Source: Desmodesmus armatus
Taxonomy: Eukaryota; Chlorophyta; Chlorophyceae; Sphaeropleales; Scenedesmaceae
Assembly: GCA_007449985.2 (NCBI GenBank)
Contig: VIIQ02000631.1
Span: forward strand, 178,501 to 242,500
Reading direction: 5' to 3'
DNA: 64,000 bases
Positions 24,901 to 35,876 of this stretch are shown here, piece after piece. How positions within the stretch are numbered: position 1 is the first letter of the stretch; every line of letters begins with the position of its first letter. The position numbers were made by a program, and so were the translations under genes. The notes under the pieces are model-generated. The model made no database searches. It saw nothing but the letters and a program-made list of their open reading frames with translations, and was not told the DNA's origin.

Positions 24901-27900
24901 ACGCAAAGTGGAAGCCACCGCTGTGGATCTGAGGGCAGTTGGTGACCCTGCAGAAGGATACAACAGCATCGAGTTACCAGTCGACCTGTTGCAGATTGCT
25001 CTGGCCAGCCGGATCCATTCTCCCGCCACAATCATGCCCTAAATGTGAGTGTTCCTTCCGGCGGCCTTCAGTCACGTGTTGTGTTGGTTGGCGGCTGGCA
25101 ACGGCAGCGCACCATCAACGAGCACACACCGTCAAACTATCAGCGCACGGGGTGAAGCCCCCTACAGATCCTGGAGTTGAAACTGCACTGCACTTTAGCC
25201 AGGTATTGACAGCGCGCGGTCATTGTTGTCAGCACCACTGACCGGCACAACGGCAGTGCTTACCTGAACACTGCCTTGAAGCCAATGCCCTTCTGCCCTG
25301 CAGTCACAAAGGGAAAGCGGAGGAAGGGACACACATCACTGACTGAGTCACTGTGGCGCCAACCTTTTCAAAGCCCTTTGCAAGCACACTCTGCGTCCAT
25401 GTGCCGGAAGCATAGGAAAACTTCAAGAGAGCGTCGAAGGCGCCAGGCAGCACTGAAACTAGGCCATTGCCAGCAGATAAATGTGCTCCGAGCATCTGGT
25501 GAATTCCTACCCTGCAACACATATATGCTGCCCTTCTACCTGTGAAGCCTGCCTTGCCCTGTTTCTTGGAGCCCCCAACCTCACAGATGCCCTCGACATC
25601 GTCAGCACTGAAGCCTGACTCATTGTTGAGGCAGGTGACAGCAGCAGACGAGGTCACCAGCTCCAGCACAGGCAGGCCGGCAGCAGAGGAGTAGCTGTTG
25701 TCGTCTGCATTCTGTGGAAGGTGCAGGGTGGAGGCAAGGAAAGAGGAGAGGCCATGGGGGTCGAGGCAGGGCGATATGGGGCGACACAAGGAATTGGGGG
25801 GGGGGGGGGGGGAGGTTGTTACAAGTGGATACTTTCACCGCTGAGCGGTACTCTCCACACGGGATGAACTGGGAAGACACACCTGCAAGAAAAACCTGCA
25901 GCAAGACCGGCAAACAAGACCAGCCCCCCCCCAAAAAAAACACCACCAAGGGCAACTGCCACACACACCAGGTATAGGATCGTGCATTCATGACTCAGCT
26001 GCAAGCTGGTAGTCTCCACACACCGTGCACGCACACACATGGGTCAATTTACACGGTAGGCACTTTTGAAGCATTCCCCCTGACCGCTTGCATCGCATAG
26101 CAGGAGACTGGTGGTATTGTTGGCAACTATGCACACATGCCTGTTGCTGGTGAGGTAGGCAAGAAACTCACTGCGCATGTGCACTGGCGCACCACCGACC
26201 GTAGCCTCCTCCTTTCAAGCCGGGACGTGCCCACCAGGGGTACCCCAGTCCTAAGCACCGCGTGCTGTCCCTGCCCCTGACATATGCCCCTGAGCATACG
26301 AAGACCCTATGCCTTTCCGGCAGCTTGCATCAGCCTCAGTTGGGGGAGTTTTCCTCCCTCTCTCCTTCAGGTGCATGTATCACCCAAACCTTTCCTCCTC
26401 CCCCTCCCTCCCCCCCCCCCCTCCCCCCAACTGCGGAATGTCGCAACTTTTGATAATTGATGCGTTGGCTGAATGCAATTCCTGTGTCCACACACACCTG
26501 CACCAGCTCCATGATGAAGTGCACGTCCTTGGTGTACCGCCTCTGCGGGGTGGGAGTCCTCCTCCCTCCCACCCTCAAGTGCTGTAGCACCTCCCCCCCC
26601 CCCCCCACACACAAACACACCTGCACCAGCTCCATGATGAAGTGCACGTCCTTGGTGTACAGCCTCTGCAGGGTAGGAGTCCTCCTCCCTCCAACCTTCA
26701 AGTACCTGTATCACCTATACACCCCCCCCCACCCACCCTCAAACACACCCTCTGGTGAAACCCACCCACCACCCTTCCCACCCCCACCTCCACCCCCTAT
26801 GATCCAGGTACCTAGACACCACCCCCAACACACAGACACACCTGCACCAGCTCCATGATGAAGTGCACGTCCTTGGTGTACAGCTCAGAGCTGAGCTTGC
26901 GGATGGCATTGCCAATGGTGCGGATCTGGGCCTTGGCAAAGGCGGCAGCCTGTATGCAACACCACCAACACCCCCTCAAATTCAGAGGCACAGCAAACTG
27001 CACCAGCCGTGCTTGTTTTGAATCCCCAAGGCTGCCATCATGAAGCACAGAGCAGTTTGATGTGCTACAGCACTTCCTGCAGTCAGCAGCTGCCTGCCCG
27101 CTGGAAAAACCCATCAAACCCCTTCTGCAGCAGCCTCGCCCCACACCGCCAGGCACAGCTGATCGGCTACAGCTGCCTGTTGGGAGTCAATTGTCAGTTG
27201 CCTGCTGCGCTAGCATGACCTCGTCGCCCTGCCACTGTTGTTGCATTAGACATAAGTTTGGGTTGAGTGCAAGGTCCTCTCACCTCACCCTGCAGGTGCA
27301 TGCCCACGCCCCTCAGCCTCCTTCGCTCCTCAATCAGCCGCTGGCAGGGTCCCTGATGTCAGCAAGGTCAAGCAAAACCTGCCCAGAGCCATCAGCAACC
27401 GGCCCGGGTCGCCCTGCTGCTGCTGCTGCTGCTCCTGGGTCTATAACCAGCAGGTCCTGGGTGCCAGCACCAGCACCAGCACCAGCACCAGCACCAGCAC
27501 CAGCACCAGCACTTGCTGATGCTTCCTGGCTTTCTGGCAGTGCTGGGATGCTGCTACTGCTGCTGTCGCCCTTTGCACCCAGCACTTCTGCCGGTGCGGG
27601 CTCGGGTTCAGCCGCTGCAGGAGTGCTGAACACCGAGCTGTCTGGCGTGGAAGGGCGCAGCTCGACTGCTTGGCTGTCTGCAGCTGTAGCCACTCTGCTG
27701 TCTGTGACTGTGACAGGTGCGTTATCAGCAGGTTCTGCTGCAGCAGCAGGTGCAACCTCAGGCATTAAACCCAGTACACCTGCTTGCTGGCCTTGCTGGC
27801 TTGAACCCTGAACCTGGGTGCTGCTGATAATGCTCGGCCTAGCAGCAGTAGCAGCTGGACTGGGCATGCTGTCAGCAGTTGCAGCCGCAACTGCGGCTGC

Positions 27901-30900
27901 AGGCGAGGGCTGCTGCTTGAGTACTTGCTGCGTAGCCACATGTGCAGCAACGCTCCCCATGCAGTCGTCCTGCCAAGCCGCCACCCCAAGCTGGGTGAAA
28001 CCCAGCATGTGTAACCGCCGCCGCGCCCCCACCAGCCGCCCCTTTGAAGACAGCGCCCTCAGCCCTGCCCAGGTAGCAGCGGCGGCTGTGCCAGCACGAG
28101 GTGCTGCCACTGCTGCCGTAGCCGTCGCTGCCACTGCTGCCGCCTCAGCCGCCACTGCTGCCACAAGCAGCGCCCAGTGCACCACCTCAGGCTCCCAGGA
28201 CAGCACATGACTCAGCGGCCGGATCAGCACCTCACCTGCCACTGTTGCAGCGACAGGCACAGGCAGCAGCTGCAGGCACTGCAGCACAAACAGCAGTACG
28301 CGCTGCTGCACTGCACTCAGCCCCTGCAGCTGCTTCAGGGCTGCTGCATGTGTAAGGCAGCAGGATGTGTCTCCCGGTGCTGTCTGCATCCAGGACCGGC
28401 TGCCGCTGCTGCTGGTGCCGCCCTGGTGTCTTGACACATCTGCTGCCAGAAGTGAGGCTAGTAGGTCCCCAAGCATGACTAGGTCATGTGCTGCTGAGAG
28501 GCCACCCTGCTCTGTCAGGTGCAGCAGCAGCAGCCCCACCAGCTGCTCAGGGCGGTCCTGCAGGGAGCATGGCGGCACAGCACGGCACAGCATGCCACAC
28601 ATTTGAAGGTTTGGTCAGATGCATGGACAGGATGCTGATGATCTGTCACTCACAGTTGTTGCCTGTCAGCTGCGTCTCAAAGAACATTGTTTGATACCTT
28701 GAAAGCTGCTGCAAGCATACGTCATCAGCAAATCAAGCCTCTGTCTCAGGTTGTGTGCTTTGACACACTGTGCAGCATCACACAACCACACATGTATGCA
28801 CTAAAGGCTGCATTTCGCAGGGCTAGTCACTCAAAGCCCCTTACCTGCTCCATCGCCAGCTTCAGGCCACTCCTGAGCTGCTGCAGATCCAGTTTGGACC
28901 CTGCAGGTGCAGGAGGGAGCTTCACTAAATTCCCACCAGGCACCTCCAGCACCTTGAACCCCAGCTGCTGCTGGTGCTGGGCCAGAAAGGCTGGCAGTGG
29001 GCCCAGGCGGGGGGCATACAGAGAGTCCCAGTCACTCCAGGCCTGGAGCTCAGATAGCACAGGGGCAGCAGCCAGTGTGGCCAGGCCGTGTGCTGAACCC
29101 AGGCCGCTGGCATGTGCTGTGAAGTGGGAAGCACCTGCAGGATGACACAGCAACAGCAGGCAGCAGCACAGGGCAGGTCTGTTGCCTAGACAGCCAAAGC
29201 ACAAGAGCCCCTAGCATGATTGAGGCTTGTGCAACGATTAACATGTGGCCTGACCAGCAGAATTCCGCTGCGCACTGAAAAGTTTTGCTCTGTCAGCAAC
29301 AGAAGACATCTGTCGTTGACGTCCCTGCAAGCAAAGCACTACCCCTCACCGTTGCCGGTCAAAGCAAGGGCAGACCAGCAGGCAAGACCACTGCCTGTGC
29401 CCGCTGCTGCCCCTGTGACACCTCCAGTGACACCTGCACCACCAGCAGCTGCTGTTGCTTGGCCCTCAGGTGTGGCTGCTGCTGTCACGCTCGCCTCGTC
29501 ATCAGCGGCCTGGATCAGCCCCTGCACTGGCCCATACCCCAGCCTCAGGACGTGCGGCACTCTGAAGTGGGTGCACAGGACTGCTGACACTGCTGCAGCC
29601 AAAGCTCCTGCAGACACGATGATCAGCACAGCACGCTCTTGCGCCATCTGGTACAAATACTGCACAGTTCAGTAAAGGTATGGGGGACAAGGTCCCGAGC
29701 TCGGCACTAGCCAGCGAGCCAAATGCTTATGAGGGTGGACAGCCTTGTTTGTGGCGAGCCCTTGGTAGCGCGAGTGGTGAGTGGTTGGTGTGAGACCTGC
29801 ATCACTTTGTTCTGGCTGCACGATGTTGCACACTGCAGACCTTGCACGCCATTGGACAGACCCTGCAATCTGTCAGCAGACCACTGTCAACACACTGTCT
29901 GCACCCTGGTGTCAAGTAACGGTCCAAACCCACCTAAAGTGGCGCTCCTGCTCCTGCCCCTGGTGCCATGCCTCATGTTGGCCAGGGCCTGCTGTACCAC
30001 CCTTAGCACAGACTCATACTGTACCGCTCCACAGTCCCATGCATCTGCATAGCCTGTCAGTGCTGCAGCCAGTTCGTCCTGAGCGGCCAGCACAGCCAGC
30101 AGAGAGCTGCAGCCGCTGGGGAGCTTTAGGGCCTGGAAGGAAGGGACATCGAACCTCTGCAGGAGCCCTGCTTCCAGCTGCCACAGGGCATGGAGGGACG
30201 CACCCTGCGGGTGAAGAGACATGACAGTGTGTTGAACACATGTATTGCAACAAGCAGGTACATGATGTCAATGCCATGATGACCGGGCAGTCTCGCAGAG
30301 GAAGTGCATGCGGTGTTGCACCAGCACTATCTTACCAGGGTGAGGAGACGAAACATGGTGGATGTGTACAGTCACAGCCTCTACAAGCACACAATACTTG
30401 CAGACGCTGAAGCAGCTTGCAAATGACAGCGTGACACATGTGATGAACATCATATGCTTGAGAAACAACACTGATCCTGGCTGGTGCGTGCCTTTCTTCG
30501 CACCAACCACCATGCAGACAAGCAGCAAGAGACTGGCAGTCTGGCAGTACATGCACCTCGTGACCTGTCCCCACAGCATCCACCCCCTTGCAATGGCACA
30601 CCACACACCTTGCTCAGCTCCTGCACAGCTGACAGTAGCTCTGGCAAGCCTACGCTGCGTACTGGCGTGACCTCTGCTGTGGCCTGTGCCACAGCAGCTT
30701 CACCTGCCTCTGGCTGTTGCGCCTCTGGCTGCTGCGGCCCCTGCTGATGTGACCCCTGCTGCAGCAGCGCTCCATACTGCAGGAGCACCCGTACCGCATG
30801 CAGCAGTAGCTGTAGCAAGGCGTCCTGCTGCCAGTAGCCAACCAGCACATCTGTCAGGCGTTTGTCTGGCATGAGCGGCCCTGCATGCCAACCAGCAAAA

Positions 30901-33900
30901 GACGCAGGGGCCGAGTTCAGGAGGTGCAGGTGGGCCGCCGGCAACAGCACAATTCAGCCCAGTAGCATGCCACGGCCCCAGACGTGCCAGGCACCCACCA
31001 GCTGCCCTCGGCGCAGGTCAATGGTTTCAAACCACAGAACTATAAGTGAGAAGCGACAGTCCTTGCATACCAAGTCCACATCTTCACATCATAACACCGT
31101 GCAGTGATAGGACAGCAAAGCCAGGTGCATGTGCCATGCAGGGTCACCATGTCGACTAACTAACAGGGTGCCCTGCTTACCTGCAAGCTTCTCCACCAGC
31201 TCCCCCGCTGCTGCCGACACACTCTCCAACTGCATGCTCGCCTCCTCGCTACTGCTCCCAAACACCGCCGGCAGCTCCTGCTGCCGCCACCAAACGCTGC
31301 CAGACTTGCCCCCGGACTGCCCTGCAGCTGCACCCGCCCTGCTCTCCTCCTCCTGCTGCTGTGCGCGCCGCTCAGCTGTCTGCCTGGCCTCCTCCTGAGC
31401 ATTGAGTGGATCCATACCCGTCTGCAGCAGCGCCTCCTCACACTCCTGCTGGTACCGAGCCTGCTGCTGCTCCCTCTCGTGGGCCTGCTGATGCTGAGTC
31501 AGCACCCCATGCCACACATCAAACAGGTCCAACAGAACCTTGGACAGCTGGTCAGGAGACAGCTGGCTCTGCGGGTGCGGGACCCCAAGCCCAGGCGGCT
31601 GGCTAATAGCCGCGAGTGCAGCAACCTTGGATGCCCCTGCCATCCCAGCGCCACGCTCCGCTGCCTCGCCTGCAGCTGCCTTATCGCCGACCTTGTCAGC
31701 TGCTGCTGGCTGCGGCGGTGGCGGTGGTGGGGGTCGTGGTGGCGGAGGGGGGGGGGTTGTAGTGCCGTTGCGGCGCTGCTGCCCTGCTGCGACTGCAGCA
31801 CAGACGCGGCAGACGGGTGGCATGGCGCCTCCTCCGAGTCTGACAGATCAGCACTCTGTCCTGCTGCGTCTGCTCCCCCCGCACCACCCACCCCGCCAGG
31901 CTCCCCACTCATCAGGCGGACCACCACCTGTTTATCTCGCATCAGCTTAGTTACGACCTTGTACGCCTGCTCTGCATCCCCACCAAAGAGCGCCTTCACC
32001 GACTGCAGCTGTTTGCCGTCTGCTTTCAGGGCGGCCACATCTCGGGGCTGCATGGGGTATGGAACCACCTTTGGCAGAGTGAGCAAGGTCACAGGGTTGG
32101 TCGCTGCCTTGAACAGCAGGGAGTGCGAAGCAGCGTACGGATTGCTGAAATCGGGTTCGGCCTCTGCTGTGGTGTGGTGTTTAGCTGTGACTTTCCTGCG
32201 CTGTGCTGAGCTGGGGTCTGCCTTGTGCACCTGCAGCTGCAGCCGCAGCCGCCACACCATGGTCTGCAGCTGCTCCAGCAGCAGCGGCTGTAGGACCAGC
32301 TTGGTGTGGATGAGGATGCTTTCCTGCAGTATGATCAGCACAGTAGGGTTGCACTGAGTCCTTGCATGCATGCTACACGTGTGCGCTTCATGCAACAATC
32401 AGCACAGCACAAGCGGCGGCAAGACTACAGCTGGGTGTGGTTCAGGATGCTTTCCTGCAGCCAAAACAACACACAACGCATGCATAGGGTTGAGACACAC
32501 TTCACCACCATTATGCAATTAGTCAAACCCATGCAGCGATAAGTGGGTGATCGAGCTGGGAGGCATGCTTGCGACAGCATGCCACTGTTGGGTGTGACAC
32601 CGTGTTGTCACACTTTGGTTTGAATCCTTAACAGTGTGTGCAAACAGGCATCGCCAAGTCCGTACAGCACAGGCCACTGGAGGCCAAGTGGCAACCCCTC
32701 TGACACACTCACATCTTGGAAGAACACCTGGGCAGCCTTGCTGGCTGCATCATGCAGCCCCAGCACACGCTCTGTCAGAAGATCGTGCAGCTGCCGTGCC
32801 TGTCCCAGCAGCATGGCCTGCGCAAGCTCCTGCACCTCAGCAGCAGCCTTTTTGACCAGCTGCTTATGCTCCTGGACACGCTTCTGCAGCTTAGTACCAG
32901 CCTCCTTGGCCAGCTGCTTCTGCTCGTTGGCTAGCTCCCGCGTCCTGCTGTTATACTGCTCACGCTCAGACTTCCATGCAGCAACCATGTCTGCGGTACA
33001 CATAGAGTGAGCCCGTGAGTGTTCAAGTCTGAAGAAATCTCAGTGTAAGCGCACGTGCCAGGCATGATTGCTACAATCAGAGGTGGCAGGCAGCAGGCAG
33101 CACTGCATCAAACAAGCTGCCGCTGTGTTGGTGTGCAAACATCCTTGCACACAGTCTAATGTCACTATCCATGCCTGCTGCTGCAAGCACCGTCATGCCA
33201 CGCGTCAGCACGTGACCCTGCTCGCTCTTACCACCCCGCTGTCCCCTGCCTGTCATTACAAAGTGCACCCACAACACTGCAGTCGTGAGCAGGGCTGGTC
33301 GCCTGCACCTGCAAGAGGCATCACTCATTGCGCATCACACATCACTCACTTGTGATGAAGATTCCCATGCCGCCTCCCTGGGGCAGCCGCACACACAGGT
33401 CCTGGAAAGGCAGCCCGAATCTGACCTCCAGCCGCTGCTGCACGTCCGTCCAGTTGAGCTGTGACTGCTGCTGCTGTGCGGGTGCGCCACCATACCGGCC
33501 CGGCCTGTTGGGTCGCTTCTCTTCCATGAGGTCTGCGATCACATCAACCACCTGCAGTCACACCAACATCAGCATCAATCTTGGGGGAAAAGCTCAACAG
33601 GAGTCATATCAGCAACAAAGATGGTAGCAACAGCTGCACGGCCTGTGTGTGCCCAAGGTTATACTGTGCTGACACTGGGGTGCCAGCATGGCTCTGATGC
33701 GGCATCAGGCACAGCACTACACACTGCTTTGTGTGCAGGGAGGCAAACAGGGTATGCATCATGTATGACGCCGTTCCCATCATTCCTGGCTGAAGATGAC
33801 ATATCATGCTGAACAAACCGGGGTGCCCTTGTGTAGCCGATGGGCAGTCCCGTTGGTGCTACTAGGACTGGAGAATTACGGCAAGGATACCTCATCAACC

Positions 33901-35876
33901 TACGTGTGCAATGTTGACCTGCACAAAATGGCGGCACACAGCACCGGGAGAAGAAAGACACGATGCACGAGTCAACTCGCTGTGTGGGCATACGTTGCAG
34001 GGCATGCAGGGAGTAGGCATTCACTCAGTAGGCAGGGCTGAGCTGCAGCTGCACACATAGTGCGGCTGTGTCTGCGTCTGCATGAGGGACATCCTCGCCA
34101 GCTGTGGCGAGAGAGCATATCTGGCTAGCTCGGCCCCATAGCCTTGCGCCCTGCACTGGTCCGTACACAAACCTATCGTGTAATGCATTGTTCCAAGGTG
34201 CACACCTGCGGGATCTCCACAACATGTGCTGGGGGCCTGAAGTTAGCCACCACCAGCTCGTGCACCAGCAAGGGCCCCATGCAGAGGTCGTTGTAGCAGG
34301 ACACCTTGTGGTGCTGGGCCAGGTAAGCATCCAGATCAGCCAACGTGCACACCTGCCTGTAGGGACAAGGAAAGGCCAGCACAACAGTGGCCAAGAATAA
34401 TGAACACCTGGCTCTCAATTTCGGTCTTGGAGAGCCCTTGACTTCGTTCTGGGGTTGCACAGCTGGTGCTGAGTAAGAGTCTGTAGCCATAGTCAATCTT
34501 GGCCCTTCGAGATCTGTAGGCTGTGTTGTAGGGTTGCACGGTGCTAAAATATAGTCTGTAGCTGTGGGTAACGTTGCAAACATCATGATGTCTGCCTGAG
34601 TCAACAGACTGAAGACCAGCCTGGAGGTTTGACTCCCTGACACCTGTTGGTCAACGACATGCAAAGTTGCGCAGCTGCCAAGGCGCCGGATGCACTCAGC
34701 AGAAAGATGTGGCCACATGGGTGGTGCAGCTGGGAACTGGAGCACTAGAGCGGCGACCGAGTGCCAAGGCACAACATGCACAGGTTTGCTGGCTGCTGCG
34801 TGGGGTGCAAGGCAGCCACCACCACAGTCCGTCCTCACCTGGCCCTCAGATAGGCTGCAATCAGGTGATGAACGTTCCTCTCAACTATCAAGATGTCCTG
34901 TAGTTGCAGGCAACAAACACCAGCAGGAGTTACAACACTAGCCGCAGCTGGACAGCAACCTAAATAAGAAAGGAAACCTCTCACATGGGCCCAGCTGCAG
35001 TCAGGATCTGAGTGTGTTTGAGAGCTGTTGCTCTGCTGGCCGTCCCCAGCGCACACTGTTGCAGCTGCTAGTTTGCACTAAGGTACTGGCAGCTGCGCAA
35101 GGTTCAGGTGTGCTGCAAACATGTTGTCATAGCCCCCCCCCCCCGCAATCAGCTGGTGGTCGGCGAGTTTAGGGTTTAGGTTTCAGCGTGGTGTGACACA
35201 CCTGCATGGCCTCCAAGTCACGTGGCTGGTAGCCCAGCTCACTGAGTGACCCTGTGAGACCAAAGGCCTGGGCCAGGGCACAGTCCAGTGAGCCAAGTGT
35301 GACTGAAAGCCCCTGTGCATGCAGCTGCTCCTGCACCCGCCGCACTGCGGTTTCCAACTGCTGCTTGGAGAGGCGCGGCAGGACATACAGCTCTGGAATG
35401 ATCTGGCCTGGGCTGCGCTTACTGATCACCAGAAGCTCCTCTTGAGAGTGCCTGCAGCAGCATCAGCATGATGCATAAAACGATCATAAAACGATCAAAT
35501 GAAGCTGACTGTGCCAGGCAACCAAAGACGATGCAGATGTTGGCTGGCCTAACTTAGTAAGCACTGAACATGTGGACCCACCTGCTGTGCCATGCTGTGA
35601 GTGACAGGGCAGGAATATGTTGGCCACAGTCACGATACAAACTGGCACCCACCTTCGGATTATGTTTTGCACCAGAAGCTCAGAGCGGTCTGCTGCTTGC
35701 AGGCTGGACCCAAACCGCTGGGCATACAGGGCCACGAAGCTTGCCAGCGGCACACCAGCGGCCCCAATCTCTCTGCCCAGCTGCTGCAGGCGTGCATGCA
35801 GCTCAGGATCGGCTGCTGCCGGCACTGCTTGCTGAGTGTACCCCCACCCTGATCGTCCACGGCCCCTGCCCTGCAT
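10177..35876 (-). CDS. NO VEIN-like giant protein with GHKL ATPase and NOV_C (DUF3883) domains
   Basis: The proposed start is MQGRGRGRSGWG at 35876. Frame-consistent exons include 35876-35653, 35451-35202, 34897-34839, 34356-34206, 33551-33350, 32990-32713, 32323 to 31181, 29134-28845, 26949-26842, 25711-25540, 25297-25264, 24947-24395, 24191-23648, 22656-22582, 22337-22215, 21799-21509, 21123-20711, 20476-20242, 17020-16923, 16730-16604, 16234-16072, 15175-14962 and 14611-13928. The N-terminal third is helical, with a coiled-coil exon at 32990-32713. Next comes an HSP90-like ATP site: N-box DVHFIMELVQ|NADDN, NNESGF, and GFTG|QKGIGFKAVF. Plant-NOV-like blocks follow (VFAFLPVRRYGLNFIVQ|GDFVVPSSR; WLRCVPLPE). 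The end, PYDLVVRD...CFVEVKSS...FFRMSHNELEFAGQQGDRYHILR, is NOV_C. Arabidopsis NOV is nuclear and acts in cell fate; the algal role is unknown. Long Ala/Gln/Pro linkers contain frame changes that I could not resolve into introns. Confidence 0.85.
10178..10600 (-). other. NOV_C / DUF3883 domain of the NOV-like protein
   Basis: The segment runs from EWVNQHQESGLPYDLVV through GAVVCFVEVKSS and RQFFRMSHNELEFAG to YHILRVRGV. This matches the DUF3883/NOV_C pattern (D, E-x-K, then an aromatic-SxxE-x2-A block), which resembles a PD-(D/E)XK-type nuclease-like fold found at the end of plant NOV and in many bacterial defence or repair proteins. The D and ExK positions expected of that fold are present; activity is unknown. 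Confidence 0.8.
11409..13426 (-). other. Low-complexity linker of the NOV-like protein (poly-Ala, poly-Gln, Pro/Gly-rich)
   Basis: From ATGGDVSQVMRQPPYSRYP at 13426 the sequence runs through many Ala runs of 6-12 and a Gln run (about 16) near 11,650-11,708 into a Gly/Pro-rich stretch before NOV_C. The open frame changes near 13,200-13,330 and near 11,410-11,450. CTG/GCT triplet tracts make slippage likely. The linker is coding by continuity of open frame, not by similarity. Confidence 0.6.
13746..13985 (-). repeat. Duplicated exon end and donor site (NOV-like exon 14611-13928)
   Basis: The true exon ends LEKLLMVQ|GTGAGG at 13928. About 175 bases downstream, at 13810-13752, the same 60 bases recur, again ending CTCATGGTGCAG|GTGAGC. 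The copy is nearly identical through the exon part (GCCCTGGATGTGGG...) and keeps a good donor. Confidence 0.8.
15176..15480 (-). repeat. Duplicated exon start and acceptor site (NOV-like exon 15175-14962)
   Basis: The first ~125 bases of the exon starting at 15175 (after CCTGCAG) are repeated upstream at 15376-15250 after TCTTGCAG, with about 95% identity. A short third piece (GTACCTGAGTCAGGTGGT) lies near 15,455-15,480. The upstream acceptor would join the preceding exon (ending 16072) in the same frame as the true one, then meets TGA after PDTKNP. Confidence 0.85.
16191..16397 (-). repeat. Duplicated exon start and acceptor site (NOV-like exon 16234-16072)
   Basis: GTTCTGTTGCCACAG|GCCGTGATGGC at 16234 is repeated upstream as GTTCTGTTGCCGCAG|GCCGTGATGGC at 16385. 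The copy runs about 38 bases into the exon, encodes RDGSWLSLADTP in frame, then reaches a stop (HLNM*). Both acceptors look usable. Confidence 0.85.
26498..26665 (-). repeat. Two 45 nt in-frame mini-exon copies of the GHKL N-box exon end
   Basis: The 108 nt exon 26949-26842 ends LYTKDVHFIMELVQ|GTGTGT. In the next intron its last 42 bases occur twice more, at 26665-26621 and 26542-26498. Both copies are preceded by CTGCAG or CCGCAG and followed by GTGTG. Each would be a 45 nt exon (RLYTKDVHFIMELVQ and RRYTKDVHFIMELVQ) and would keep the reading frame. Confidence 0.9.
27464..27511 (-). repeat. GCACCA hexanucleotide repeat coding for Gly-Ala
   Basis: About eight CAGCAC/AGCACC units read on the minus strand as GAGAGAGAG within a Ser/Ala-rich linker of the NOV-like protein, just before the ATPase region. 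Confidence 0.8.
32323..32461 (-). repeat. Duplicated acceptor upstream of NOV-like exon 32323
   Basis: The start of the exon at 32323 (CTGCAG|GAAAGCATCCTCATCCACAC) recurs about 130 bases upstream at 32461-32432 as CTGCAG|GAAAGCATCCTGAACCACAC. The copy covers only about 25 exon bases but keeps the CAG acceptor. Confidence 0.7.

Noticed and set aside
25264..26949. Independent HSP90 gene
   Set aside because: The ATP-site exons splice in phase into NOV-like blocks on both sides and lack the HSP90 middle and C-terminal domains.
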